A stretch of 64,000 nt of DNA from Maricaulis sp034659015 (lineage in GTDB: Bacteria; Pseudomonadota; Alphaproteobacteria; Caulobacterales; Maricaulaceae). The stretch spans positions 1 through 64,000 of the forward strand of contig JAYEGL010000011.1 in assembly GCA_034659015.1 (NCBI GenBank). The letters are read 5' to 3'. Position 1 is the stretch's first letter. Each line of letters begins with the position of its first letter. Below are positions 55,488-64,000 of the stretch, in pieces. The notes under the pieces were generated by a model, which saw nothing but the letters and a program-made list of their open reading frames with translations, had not been told where the DNA came from and ran no database searches. A program made the translations under genes and the position numbers.

Positions 55488-58400
55488 ATGCGCCTGTCCC
55501 ATTTCTTCATCGACCGACCGATCTTCGCCCTGGTGATCTCGGTCATCGTCACTTTGCTGGGTCTTTTCGCCTATCCCCAGCTTCCGCTCTCGCAGTATCC
55601 GGAAATCGCCCCGCCCACCGTGGCGATCTCGGCCGCCTATCCCGGCGCGACCGCCGAGGACGTGGCCGAACAGGTCGCTGCGCCGCTGGAGCAGGAGATC
55701 AACGGCGTGGAGGGCATGCTCTACATGACGTCCTCGGCGACGGCGGACGGCATGGTGCAGATCTCCGTCACCTTCCAGCCGGGTACGGATATCGATACCG
55801 CCCAGGTGAAGGTGCAGAACCGGGTGAACCGGGCCGAGCCGCGCCTGCCGGAAATCGTCCGCCAGACCGGCGTCTCCGTGGAGGCCCAGTCCAGCGGCTT
55901 CCTGCTGATCGTGTCGCTGCGCTCGCCGGGCGGCCAGCTGGATACCGACTATATCGGCAATTACGCCAATACGCGGGTGCGCGACCGGCTCCTGCGCCTG
56001 GATGGCGTCGGCGATGTGCGGGTGTTCGGTGCGGGCAATTACGCCATGCGGGTCTGGATCGATCCGGACCGGGCGGCGGCGCACGGCCTGACCTCCAACG
56101 ACATCGTCGCGGCGCTGCGCGAGCAGAATATCCAGGCGACCGGCGGCATTCTCGGCCAGCCGCCCTATGCCGAGGGCGATCCGCCCTCCTTCCAGGTGCC
56201 GGTGCAGGTGCGCGGCCGCCTGATCGGGGTGGAGGAATTCGGCCATGTCGTCGTGCGGCGCAGCGAGGACGGGGCTGTCACGCGGCTCGAGGATGTCGCG
56301 CGGGTCGAGCTGGGCACGGAAACCTATCTCGTGCGCGGCTATTTCGACCAGGAACCGGGCGTGGCCATGGCCATCGTCCAGCAGCCCGGTGCGAACGCCC
56401 TGGATACGGCCGCGGCCGTGCTCGACGAGATCGAGGCCGCCTCGGAAGAATTCCCCGATGGGATGGACTACATCATCCCCTACAACCCGACCGAATTCGT
56501 CGAGGCCTCGGTGCATGCCGTGCAGCGCACGCTTATCGAGGCGGTCCTGCTGGTCGTGCTGGTGATCATCGTCTTTCTGCAGACCTGGCGGGCGGCCCTG
56601 ATCCCGATCGTGGCCATCCCGGTCTCCATCGTCGGCGTGTTCGCCGTGCAGCTGGCGCTGGGCTTTTCGATCAACTCGCTGTCGCTGTTCGCCATGGTGC
56701 TGGCCGTCGGCATCGTCGTCGACGACGCCATCGTGGTTGTGGAGAATGTGGAGCGGCTGATACGCGAGGGCCATTCGCCCCGCATCGCCGCGCGAAAGTC
56801 GATGACGGAGGTCGGCGGCGCGCTGATCGCCATGTCGCTCGTGCTGATCTCGGTCTTCATCCCGACGGCCTTCATGGACGGCATTCCGGGTATCTTCTAT
56901 CGCCAGTTCGCCGTGGCCATCGCGACGGCGGCGATCATCTCCCTGGTCGTCTCGCTGACGCTCAGCCCGGCGCTCTGCGCGCTGCTGCTGAAGCCGCACA
57001 GGAATGGCGAGGACGCCGAAGACAAGGGCTTCGGACCGATGGCGCCGCTGCGCTATGCGGCGCGCCAGTTCAATAACGGCTTTGCCTGGCTGTCCAATTC
57101 CTACGGTGCCTTCGTGTCGCGCCTGGTGCGCATGATCCTGATCGTGCTGATCGCCTATGCGGGCCTGCTGACCCTGACCGGCTGGCGCCTGTCGGAAACC
57201 CCGACCGGCTTCATCCCGGACCAGGACCAGGGCTTCCTCATCGGCATCGTGCAATTGCCGCCCGGCTCCTCGCTCGACCGCACCGATACGGTGATGGAGC
57301 GGGTGCAGGCCGCGGTGGCCGCCACCGAGGGCGTGGACGGGATGGGCGCGATCGTCGGTCTGGACGGGGCGACCTTCTCGCTCAACTCGGCCGGGGCGAC
57401 CATGTTCATCCGTCTCGACCCGATCGAGGAGCGCCAGGGCCATCCGGGCATGTCGGCCCAGGACTTGTCGATGCAGCTCACGGGCCTCCTGTCGCAGACC
57501 GTGCCGGAGGGCCGCGCCTTCATCATCGCCCCGCCGGCCGTACAGGGGCTGGGCCGTGGCGGCGGTTTCAAGGTGCTGATCCAGGACCGGAACGGGCAGG
57601 GCCTGCCGACGCTCGGCCAGGTCGCCTGGCAGATCGTCGGGGCGGCCAACCAGGATCCGCGCCTGCAGCAGGTCTTCACTGACTTCTCCACCGACTCGCC
57701 GCGCGTGCGCGTCGATGTCGACCGCGACCGGGCCCAGCGCCTGGGCGTGGATCCGGCCTCGGTCTATGCCGCGCTGGGCACCTATCTCGGCTCGACCTAT
57801 GTGAACGACTTCAACTTCCTGGGCCGGACCTACCGCGTCACGGCCATGGCCGAGGCCGAGGCCCGCGACGGGTTCTCCGATATCGGCCGGCTGCGCGTGC
57901 GCGGGCGCGATGGCGAGCTGGTGCCGATCGCTTCGGTCGCCACCATCACGACCGAGTCCGGCCCGGTCCGCGTGGTCCGGCACAACAACTTCACCGCCGT
58001 GGAGATCCAGGGCCAGGCCGCGCCGGGCGTCGCCTCGGGTACCGCGCTGACCGCCATGGAAGAGGTGCTGGAGGCGAACCTGCCGCCGGGCTTCGGCTAT
58101 GAGTGGACCGAGATCGCCTACCAGGAAAAGGCGGCGGGCGATTCCGGCCTGCTCATCTTCGCCTTCGCGGTGGTCTTCGTCTTTCTGGTGCTGGCGGCCC
58201 AGTACGAGGCCTTCACCCTGCCCTGGGCGGTCATCTTCATCGTGCCGATGTGTATCCTCGCCGCGATGGTCGGCATCAACCTGACCGGGCTGGACAATAA
58301 TATCCTCACCCAGGTCGGCCTGATCGTGCTGATCGCCCTGGCCGCGAAGAACGCCATCCTTCTGGTCGAGTTCGCCCGCCAGGCGGAAGTCGACAATGGC

Positions 58401-58688
58401 GGCGACAGCCTGAAGGCGGCGGCCCAGGCGGCACGCATCCGCCTGCGCCCGATCCTGATGACCTCCTTCGCCTTCATCCTGGGCGTGACGCCGCTGGCCT
58501 TTGCCCACGGTCCCGGCGCGGAAATGCGCCAGGCGCTGGGTATCGCCGTGTTCTCCGGGATGATCGGCGTCACCTTCTTCGGCCTGATCTTCACACCGGT
58601 CTTCTACGTCGTCGGTCGCCGGATCTCGCGCCTGCTGCCGCAGCGCGATCATGCGGCGATGGACGCGCAGAGCGTGGACAGGGACTGA
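55488..58688 (+). CDS. RND multidrug efflux pump (AcrB-like, HAE1 family)
   Basis: 1066 residues, full length. MRLSHFFIDRPIFALVISVI and PQLPLSQYPEIAPPTVAISAAYPGA open the protein as in AcrB. The proton-relay residues of membrane helices 4 and 10 are visible: two Asp in GIVVDDAIVVVENVER and Lys in LAAKNAILLVEFA. Twelve membrane helices and two large periplasmic loops. It expels hydrophobic drugs and detergents using the proton gradient. Unlike the pump at 17149 it has no frameshift. A terminator follows at 58717. Confidence 0.96.
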   Translation: MRLSHFFIDRPIFALVISVIVTLLGLFAYPQLPLSQYPEIAPPTVAISAAYPGATAEDVAEQVAAPLEQEINGVEGMLYMTSSATADGMVQISVTFQPGTDIDTAQVKVQNRVNRAEPRLPEIVRQTGVSVEAQSSGFLLIVSLRSPGGQLDTDYIGNYANTRVRDRLLRLDGVGDVRVFGAGNYAMRVWIDPDRAAAHGLTSNDIVAALREQNIQATGGILGQPPYAEGDPPSFQVPVQVRGRLIGVEEFGHVVVRRSEDGAVTRLEDVARVELGTETYLVRGYFDQEPGVAMAIVQQPGANALDTAAAVLDEIEAASEEFPDGMDYIIPYNPTEFVEASVHAVQRTLIEAVLLVVLVIIVFLQTWRAALIPIVAIPVSIVGVFAVQLALGFSINSLSLFAMVLAVGIVVDDAIVVVENVERLIREGHSPRIAARKSMTEVGGALIAMSLVLISVFIPTAFMDGIPGIFYRQFAVAIATAAIISLVVSLTLSPALCALLLKPHRNGEDAEDKGFGPMAPLRYAARQFNNGFAWLSNSYGAFVSRLVRMILIVLIAYAGLLTLTGWRLSETPTGFIPDQDQGFLIGIVQLPPGSSLDRTDTVMERVQAAVAATEGVDGMGAIVGLDGATFSLNSAGATMFIRLDPIEERQGHPGMSAQDLSMQLTGLLSQTVPEGRAFIIAPPAVQGLGRGGGFKVLIQDRNGQGLPTLGQVAWQIVGAANQDPRLQQVFTDFSTDSPRVRVDVDRDRAQRLGVDPASVYAALGTYLGSTYVNDFNFLGRTYRVTAMAEAEARDGFSDIGRLRVRGRDGELVPIASVATITTESGPVRVVRHNNFTAVEIQGQAAPGVASGTALTAMEEVLEANLPPGFGYEWTEIAYQEKAAGDSGLLIFAFAVVFVFLVLAAQYEAFTLPWAVIFIVPMCILAAMVGINLTGLDNNILTQVGLIVLIALAAKNAILLVEFARQAEVDNGGDSLKAAAQAARIRLRPILMTSFAFILGVTPLAFAHGPGAEMRQALGIAVFSGMIGVTFFGLIFTPVFYVVGRRISRLLPQRDHAAMDAQSVDRD

Positions 58689-58716
58689 CAGACTGCCCAC
58701 TGCCAGTCCTGCGGAA

Positions 58717-58747
58717 AGGCCCGCCGGTTCGCCCGGCGGGCCTTTTT
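58717..58747 (+). terminator. Terminator of the RND operon
   Basis: AGGCCCGCCGG (58717-58727) and CCGGCGGGCCT (58733-58743), 11-bp perfect stem with a TTTTT tail. Confidence 0.92.
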
Positions 58748-58783
58748 GTATGGGCGGACCGACCCCGGACAGGCCCGCCTGTT

Positions 58784-60100
58784 CTAGCGGGTCCGCGGGA
58801 AGGTGCGCTGGCCCTGTCCGGCAATATGCATGTCCACCGCCGGGGCGGATCCGCGGCCGCCGGTGTCGAATACGAAGCGATAGCGGTGATTGCCGGGAAT
58901 GGCGAAGCGGTTGCGGCCTACCGGCAGCAGCACGCTCGGTGTCCCGCCCGCCCGGGTGTAGACGAGCCGGCCGTCTTCCACCGTGAACGCGCGATTGCCA
59001 TAGGTGCCCGCAAAGCGTTGCAGCGTATCGCCGTCGATCTCCACCGGCGTCCGCCGGGCCGCCACCAGTTCGCGCCCCCATTCCGCCGCCTGGCGGGCGG
59101 CCGGATCGAGGTCGTCCCGGTCCAGGAGCTGGTCGTAGAGGTAGAGTTCGGCGGTTTCCAGCGCTTCACCGGCCGGCACGGCGATATCGGGCGCCACGCC
59201 GTCGCCTTCCCAGTTGGTCCCCGTGATCGGATTGCGGGCCGACCCGGTCGACACGAAGATGGCGTAGCCGTCGTCGGTGAAGAAGGTGCCGCCGGGATTG
59301 CCGGCGCCATAGGTGCGCTCGCCGATGATGGTCGCGCGTTCCATCGCCTGCAGGTGATAGGGGAAGGCTTCGCCGGCGGAGCCGGAATTGCGGCTTGTCA
59401 GCACGACCAGCGGGACGTCCGGGCGATTGCCGGCGGGGTGGACGGGCAGCGACCACAGCTGGTTGGGATAGTCCAGATTGCGCGAGACGAAGGTATTGAT
59501 CACCACCGGCTCCTCGGGGTCGAGAAAATGGCTGATCAGATACTGCACCATGGAGGGGGCACCGCCGATATTCTGGCGCACGTCGATGATCACGGCGTCG
59601 GTATTGGCGATGAATTCAAGCGCGGCCCGGGCCGTTTCCTCGGCCGGCTGGATCGGCGCGAACTGGCGCAAGTCGATATAGCCGATATTGCCCGGCAGGA
59701 TGCCGACATCGGCAAAGCCGAAATTCTGCCGGCGCAGGGCGGCCCAGGGGTCGGCCGGGCGGTCCGCGGGATTTTCCGCCGTGCCGTCGTCCGGCCGGGT
59801 CCGTTCCGCCACCGCGTCCGGCCCGACATAGCGAACCGAAAAGTGACGATCGATCGCCGACAGCCGGTCCGTCAGGGCGGAGGCCAGCGCATCGGGTGAT
59901 CGATAGGCATCGAACGCTCCGGTGGCGGCGTCGCTGCGAAGATCGTCCGCGATCTCGTGCGCCCGGGCCTCGTCATAGAATTCCGCCTCGATGATCCGGG
60001 CGAGATCGGTCACCGCGTCGGCATCGCGAGCGGCGGCGGCGGGCTGAACAAGCGCGGCCAGCGACATGGAGGTGGCGACGAGTGTCAATGATTTCAGCAT
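58784..60100 (-). CDS. S41-family peptidase (tail-specific protease / IRBP-like)
   Basis: 438 residues from ATG 60100. Signal peptide (cleavage after QPAAA), an N-terminal helical part, and the S41 fold: IGYIDLRQF, AVIIDVRQNIGG, and VVLTSRNSGSAGEAFPYHLQAMERATIIGERTYGAGNPGG, with the nucleophile in SRNSGSAGE and the GER-TYGAGNPGG oxyanion region. There is no PDZ domain, so it is closer to the IRBP/tricorn-like group than to CtpA. Probably periplasmic; the substrate is unknown. ATG 60100 begins the signal peptide. Confidence 0.88.
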   Translation of the reverse strand: MLKSLTLVATSMSLAALVQPAAAARDADAVTDLARIIEAEFYDEARAHEIADDLRSDAATGAFDAYRSPDALASALTDRLSAIDRHFSVRYVGPDAVAERTRPDDGTAENPADRPADPWAALRRQNFGFADVGILPGNIGYIDLRQFAPIQPAEETARAALEFIANTDAVIIDVRQNIGGAPSMVQYLISHFLDPEEPVVINTFVSRNLDYPNQLWSLPVHPAGNRPDVPLVVLTSRNSGSAGEAFPYHLQAMERATIIGERTYGAGNPGGTFFTDDGYAIFVSTGSARNPITGTNWEGDGVAPDIAVPAGEALETAELYLYDQLLDRDDLDPAARQAAEWGRELVAARRTPVEIDGDTLQRFAGTYGNRAFTVEDGRLVYTRAGGTPSVLLPVGRNRFAIPGNHRYRFVFDTGGRGSAPAVDMHIAGQGQRTFPRTR

Positions 60101-60302
60101 GTTTTCTCCCTGTCCATCCTGTCCTGTTTCGACGGAGCGGCGCGGCAGCACAACTTAATTCGCGGTCACACCGGGGACAGGCTGGCGTCGGGCCACCGGT
60201 GAGCCCGCGATGAACCGCCCGGTCAGCCAGCGCTCAGGCATGGCTTGCTAGGTCTTTCGATGACAGGAGCCGGTCCGGCTCGCAGACGCAGGAGATGTCC
60301 CG

Positions 60303-60818
60303 ATGTCGTGGATACATACGCTACTTGCCGGCGCGGCCGTCGCGTCGATCACGCTGGCCGGCACGGCCGCCGACGCCCAGTCGCGCAGCCGCGTCGAGGT
60401 CGAGCAGACCGGATACGGCAACCGGATCGAGGGCCGTTTCGATGGCTGGCGCAATCGCGCCCGCCTGGCCCAGCGTGGCGATCGCAATGCCATCGCGGCG
60501 GTCCAGGACGGATTCCGCAATCGCGTGGAGATCGGTCAGCGCGGCCGCGGCCATTGGCAGGAGGTGCTCCAGTCCGGCCTCGCCAATCGCGTTCTCACCC
60601 GCCAGTTCGGCGAGGACCTGTCCGGCTCGGTCTACCAGTCCGGTAACGGCAATATCGTCGGTGTCGCGCAGGTCGGCGAGGGCCATAGCGCGACCACCGT
60701 CCAGGACGGCAATGGCAACATTCTCGGTGTGGTGCAGATCGGCAGCGGCCAGCACACCACCTATCATCAGGTCGGCAATGGCAATGCCGACATCGTGGTG
60801 CAGTTCGGCTGGGACTAG
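60303..60818 (+). CDS. Curlin-repeat (CsgA/CsgB-like) fibre protein
   Basis: 171 residues. Signal peptide (cleavage after GTAADA), then seven or so curlin-type repeats with the pattern V-x-Q-x-G-x-x-N-x-x-x-x-x-Q (for example VEVEQTGYGNRIEG, SVYQSGNGNIVGVAQVGEG, TTVQDGNGNILGVVQIGSG). CAGGAGA precedes ATG 60303. It should form amyloid-like surface fibres; a CsgG-type exporter (HfaB, 39124) exists in the window but is specific to the holdfast operon. It shares its stop with the convergent response regulator (CTAG at 60815-60818). Confidence 0.85.
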   Translation: MSWIHTLLAGAAVASITLAGTAADAQSRSRVEVEQTGYGNRIEGRFDGWRNRARLAQRGDRNAIAAVQDGFRNRVEIGQRGRGHWQEVLQSGLANRVLTRQFGEDLSGSVYQSGNGNIVGVAQVGEGHSATTVQDGNGNILGVVQIGSGQHTTYHQVGNGNADIVVQFGWD

Positions 60819-61471
60819 CTCGTGCCCGGCTTGTCCACGGTCAGCCCCATGCGGGTGGCATGCCAGGACGCCTCGGCGCGCGAGGAAATGCCCAGCTTGC
60901 GGTAGATCGACTTGATGTGGCTGGCCACCGTGCTCTCCGCGAGATCGAGGCTGGCGGCCACATCGACATTGCGGTGTCCGCGCCCGATCAGGCCGAGCAC
61001 CTCCTTCTCCCGGCCTGTCAGGTCCTCTTCGGGATCGGCGGCGGGGCCGGTATAGCGGAAATGCTCCATGATGCGCCGCGCGATGGAAGGCGAGAGCGCC
61101 GGGGTCCCGTCGGCGAGGCGTTTCAGCTGGGCGGTCAGGAGGTCGGCCGGGTTTTCCTTGAGCAGATAGCCTTCCGCGCCGGCCGAGAGGGCGGCCACGA
61201 TATGCGCGTCGTCGCCCATCACCGTCGTGACGATCGGGATGGCGCCGGGGCAGACGAGTTTCAGGCTGCGCAACACTTCCAGGCCCGACCCGTCGGGCAG
61301 GCCCAGATCGATCAGGGCAAGATCGAAATCGGCGCTGGCGGCCGCGGCGGCCAGTCCGCCGCGCATGCTGGCGGCTTCCTCGATCGAGCAGCCGGGAAAG
61401 GCGCTCTCGGCGATCTCGCACAGCCAGCGGCGGGTCTGTGCGACATCCTCGACGATGAGTATGCGTTTCAT
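60815..61471 (-). CDS. NarL/FixJ-type response regulator with LuxR domain
   Basis: 218 residues from ATG 61471. Receiver domain with phospho-Asp55 (LALIDLGLPDGSGLEVL) and Lys in EGYLLKENP, then the GerE helix-turn-helix (DLTGREKEVLGLIGRGHRNVDVAASLDLAESTVASHIKSIYRKLG). Its start overlaps the kinase stop by ATGA. Together they form a two-component system next to a curlin gene, which might be its target. Confidence 0.93.
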   Translation of the reverse strand: MKRILIVEDVAQTRRWLCEIAESAFPGCSIEEAASMRGGLAAAAASADFDLALIDLGLPDGSGLEVLRSLKLVCPGAIPIVTTVMGDDAHIVAALSAGAEGYLLKENPADLLTAQLKRLADGTPALSPSIARRIMEHFRYTGPAADPEEDLTGREKEVLGLIGRGHRNVDVAASLDLAESTVASHIKSIYRKLGISSRAEASWHATRMGLTVDKPGTS

Positions 61472-63354
61472 GCCTGCGCTCCGTGCGTGTTCAGGGGGAA
61501 GCGTACGGTGATATGCGTCCCCGATGCGTTGCTCTGGCATGCCAGTTTCCCTCCCAGGCTTTCGGTCCGGCTCTGCATGTTGGACAGGCCGTTGCCGGAC
61601 GCGACCGCCGCGCGGTCGAAACCCTGCCCGTCGTCGGCGATGTCCAGACAGGCCCTGCCGCTTTCCCGTTTCAGCCGGATATCCAGCCGTTTGGCGCCGG
61701 AGTGGCGGATCGTGTTGCTCACGGCTTCGCGCACGATGGACCGCAGGGCGTGGGTGGCGGACGTGGACAGTTCCGGCGCCTGGCCGATCTCGTTGCGCCA
61801 GTCCAGTTCGATCCCGACCGAGGCCAGGCGTTCGGCGGATTCCATGCGCAGATCGGCCAGTGTCTCGTCCAGGTCGAGGCCCGGCGTGGCGGCATTGTTG
61901 ATGATGTCGCGCAGATCGGTCAGCGTCTCGCGGATCATCAGGTCCTTGCGGTCGTAATCGCCCGAATGCAGCGCGCCGAGCAGTTGGGCGCCGATATTAT
62001 CGTGCATGTCCCGGGCGATACGGTGACGCTCCTCGGCAACCCCGCGATCATAGGCGCGCCGGCTTTCTTCCGCATGGGCCATCAGTTCGATCAGTTTGCG
62101 GGCGGTGGCCAGATGGTCGGGCGAGAAGAGCGCCCGGCCACGCCAGGGATGGCGCAGGATCAGCGCAGGATGTCCCGGCGTGGAGGGCAGGCGCATCTCG
62201 ATACCCTCCTCGCGGATCTCCGGCTCGTCCACCGGCCTGTCCGCCTCGACGATTTCCAGCGGGGTGAAGAGCCGGTCCAGCAGGGCGCGCCAGCGGTGGT
62301 GCCGGCTGCGGTCGGACGTGCCGAAGGCGATGTCGACCACGGCGAGAAACAGCTCGTCCTGTTTCAGCCCCGGGCGCGGCAGGACACGCCGGCCGATCAC
62401 GTCGCGCAGCGGCAGGTAGGCCAGCGCGATCGCCAGCAGGGAGATGCCGAAGGCCGAACCCGGCTCCAGCGCGACCAGAGAGACCAGCACGGCATCCACC
62501 GCCAGGAGCAGGATGGCCCCGGCCGCGTAGAACAGGATGCGATAGGCCCAGTCGCCCAGCTCGAACAGGCGGAAACGCTGCAGGCCGGCCGCCACGCCGA
62601 TATAGATCAGCAGGAAGAAGGCGAAGGAATACTGGGCCTTGATGAAGGCCTGGATGCCGAAAACGCTGGGGATGGCGGTCATGGTGATGAAACCGCCGGC
62701 GCCGAACAGGACGGCGAGGCCGAACCAGATGGCCACGGCGCGGGCCTTGGGATCGCGCCCGGTCGCCAGGATCTGCGCCAGCACGGCCAGACAGATCACC
62801 AGCATCTCGATCGTGGTGATCAGGTGAACGTTGTAGATGGAATCGTAGCGGCCGTGGGATGTCCCGTAGAGACCGATCGCCGTCCAGCCGGCAAAGAACA
62901 ACGTATTGCCCGCCACCAGCCAGCCGCGCCGCGGCAGCCGTGCCGGATAGCAGATGAAGAGGGTCGACATCGCGATGCCGAAGAGCGAGGCGCCGCCCGC
63001 ATTGAGCATGGTGAGCGCGACGAAGACGCCGTCCGGAATGGGAGCGATGGACTCGCGCACCGGCGTGGGTGCGTAGGTGAACAGCATCGTCGCGATGCCG
63101 GACAGCAGGAAGAGCCGGGTGGCGGTGTCGTTGGGTCTGAGCGCCCAGACCCAGCCGGATATGGCGTAGGCGCCGAAGCCGATCGCGATCTGGATCCAGA
63201 AGATGTGGGACAGCGCGCTCACCGCCCGCATGGCTTCGCCGGGCATGGCGGGGCGCAGCGAGGCCCACATCACGGCAATGCTGGCGATCAGCCCGGCGAC
63301 CAGCAGGGCGGCCAGGCGCGTATTGGGCGTCAGGCGTGTGCGGTGGGTCGGCAT
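61468..63354 (-). CDS. HisKA_3-type membrane histidine kinase
   Basis: 628 residues from ATG 63354, an MPTHRTRLTPNTRLAALLVAG start. About eleven membrane helices in residues 15-330 (7TM-like sensor). No PAS was recognised in the cytosolic linker. Phospho-acceptor His451 in AEERHRIARDMHDNIG, the HisKA_3 signature, then HATPase with REAVSNTIRHSGA and DDGQGFD. It partners the LuxR-type regulator. A multi-helix sensor of this kind may sense a membrane or small-molecule signal. Confidence 0.9.
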   Translation of the reverse strand: MPTHRTRLTPNTRLAALLVAGLIASIAVMWASLRPAMPGEAMRAVSALSHIFWIQIAIGFGAYAISGWVWALRPNDTATRLFLLSGIATMLFTYAPTPVRESIAPIPDGVFVALTMLNAGGASLFGIAMSTLFICYPARLPRRGWLVAGNTLFFAGWTAIGLYGTSHGRYDSIYNVHLITTIEMLVICLAVLAQILATGRDPKARAVAIWFGLAVLFGAGGFITMTAIPSVFGIQAFIKAQYSFAFFLLIYIGVAAGLQRFRLFELGDWAYRILFYAAGAILLLAVDAVLVSLVALEPGSAFGISLLAIALAYLPLRDVIGRRVLPRPGLKQDELFLAVVDIAFGTSDRSRHHRWRALLDRLFTPLEIVEADRPVDEPEIREEGIEMRLPSTPGHPALILRHPWRGRALFSPDHLATARKLIELMAHAEESRRAYDRGVAEERHRIARDMHDNIGAQLLGALHSGDYDRKDLMIRETLTDLRDIINNAATPGLDLDETLADLRMESAERLASVGIELDWRNEIGQAPELSTSATHALRSIVREAVSNTIRHSGAKRLDIRLKRESGRACLDIADDGQGFDRAAVASGNGLSNMQSRTESLGGKLACQSNASGTHITVRFPLNTHGAQA

Positions 63355-63533
63355 GCGTGTCCCGGTGTCCCCCTGGCTTGATCCGATCCTGCTTATAGCC
63401 GTCCCCCACGGCAAACCCGCTCCCCCGAACGGGGGATGGCTGGGCACATTACACCGCCATAACCTCGTCAAATCTACTGGCAATCGGCCGCCGGGCACGA
63501 CGGTGCGATGTCTTCGGGACGAGGGGAAACATC

Positions 63534-63893
63534 ATGAACAGACTATCCCGGATTGCAGCGATCCTGATGCTGGCGGCGAGCCTTGCGGGGTGTGCCTCGC
63601 TGGTGACGGGCGGACCGCTCGTCCGGCCGGGCGAGCCGACAGGCGCGCTGGAAATCGTCAACGGCTCCAGCCGCACCTTCACGGCCATCCTGATTTCGCG
63701 ATGTTCCGCATCGACCTATGGTCTCAACCGTCTGCCCGGCGGCGTCACCGTACCGCCGGGACGCTCCTACCGCTTCACCGTGTCGGCCGGATGCTGGGAC
63801 GTGGATGCCGGCCTGGCCTATAACGAAGCGCGCTTCCGCACACAGGTGCCGCCCGGCCGGCTGGTCCGGCACACCGTCGTCGATCCGCGCTGA
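63534..63893 (+). CDS. Small lipoprotein, function unknown
   Basis: 119 residues from ATG 63534. Lipobox LAGCAS at residues 17-22, then a short beta-rich domain (GALEIVNGSSRTFTAILISRCSASTYGLNRLPGGVTVPPGRSYRFTVSAGCWDVDAG) with a Cys pair. It resembles small exported beta-sandwich domains but not a named family. Plus-strand gene divergent from the histidine kinase. Confidence 0.7.
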   Translation: MNRLSRIAAILMLAASLAGCASLVTGGPLVRPGEPTGALEIVNGSSRTFTAILISRCSASTYGLNRLPGGVTVPPGRSYRFTVSAGCWDVDAGLAYNEARFRTQVPPGRLVRHTVVDPR

Positions 63894-63925
63894 GCCCGGG
63901 CCCGCCGCAGGGATGAGGCGGCGCC

Positions 63926-64000
63926 TCAGACCCCTGCGGCCGCTGGCGCCTCGAGCTGCGCCTTCAGGGCATCCAGGCTGTCGGCGATGTCGCTGACCCG
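63926..64000 (-). CDS. C-terminal end of an unidentified protein (cut by window edge)
   Basis: 24 codons to stop TGA (63928-63926), reading RVSDIADSLDALKAQLEAP followed by AAAGV. Helical with heptad-like spacing of hydrophobics, so perhaps a coiled-coil tail. Nothing more can be inferred. Confidence 0.4.
   Translation of the reverse strand, partial: RVSDIADSLDALKAQLEAPAAAGV

Noticed and set aside
55203..59081. Very long open frame on the minus strand across the RND operon
   Set aside because: It is a GC-rich mirror of the AcrA/AcrB genes: composition is Arg/Asp/Gly/His-rich without hydrophobic pattern, and it covers a complete, well-conserved pump on the other strand.

Overview
The window looks like the chromosome of a GC-rich, stalked or dimorphic marine alphaproteobacterium of the Maricaulis/Hyphomonas/Oceanicaulis kind. 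The main reasons are an hfaABD holdfast-anchor operon (37971-40543), an rRNA operon in the order 16S, tRNA-Ile, tRNA-Ala, 23S, 5S with an initiator tRNA downstream, PAS_5 and tandem-PilZ proteins, many TonB, RND and envelope genes, and frequent ATGA-overlapped operons. The genus is inference; no database was consulted.

Layout. 1-600: the end of an IS5-type insertion sequence, a palindromic dispersed repeat, and tRNA-Leu followed by a second repeat type. 700-15200: housekeeping and envelope genes, comprising a site-2 protease, a copper-type TonB receptor cluster (DUF2946, receptor, PepSY), a DNA glycosylase, nitronate monooxygenase, an S9 peptidase of lower GC, a HAD phosphatase, ald with a divergent Lrp regulator, queF, a porin and a nitroreductase. 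15277-20293: a TetR/MFP/RND efflux set whose pump gene carries a one-base frameshift. 20321-26050: Nudix, cysE, a ParDE-like toxin-antitoxin pair, and an OpuC/ProVW-like osmolyte ABC transporter split by a mobile repeat that left a 10-bp target duplication containing the permease start codon. 26230-33913: a PAS histidine kinase with a Rcp1-type regulator, an exported exonuclease-like protein, PhoH with a structured leader, a gamma-carbonic-anhydrase-like protein, PilZ and PAS_5 proteins and an Asn/Val-rich secreted protein. 34011-40543: a large secreted subtilase with a novel-looking C-terminal repeat, then hfaABD.

40709-43877: rhomboid protease, GDYXXLXD/DUF2157 membrane pair, CBS protein. 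44180-50316: rRNA operon driven by four tandem promoters spaced at about 194 bp. 50384-53541: a 2OG-Fe(II) oxygenase gene, then initiator tRNA, whose 3' end is the insertion site of a 1.7-kb island bounded by a 23-bp direct repeat. The island is AT-richer and carries only a zinc-ribbon/PIN-like nuclease gene and a 57-aa small ORF. This is the best candidate in the window for an undescribed (possibly defence or toxin-like) system. 53542-58747: TetR-regulated AcrAB-like RND operon. 58784-64000: S41 peptidase, a curlin-repeat protein convergent with a NarL-type two-component system, a lipoprotein and one truncated gene.

Functionally the window groups around the cell surface: holdfast anchoring, curli-like fibres with an adjacent two-component system, c-di-GMP (PilZ) sensing, secreted proteases, two RND pumps and metal/osmolyte uptake, placed on either side of an rRNA operon whose tRNA genes have attracted repeats and a small island.
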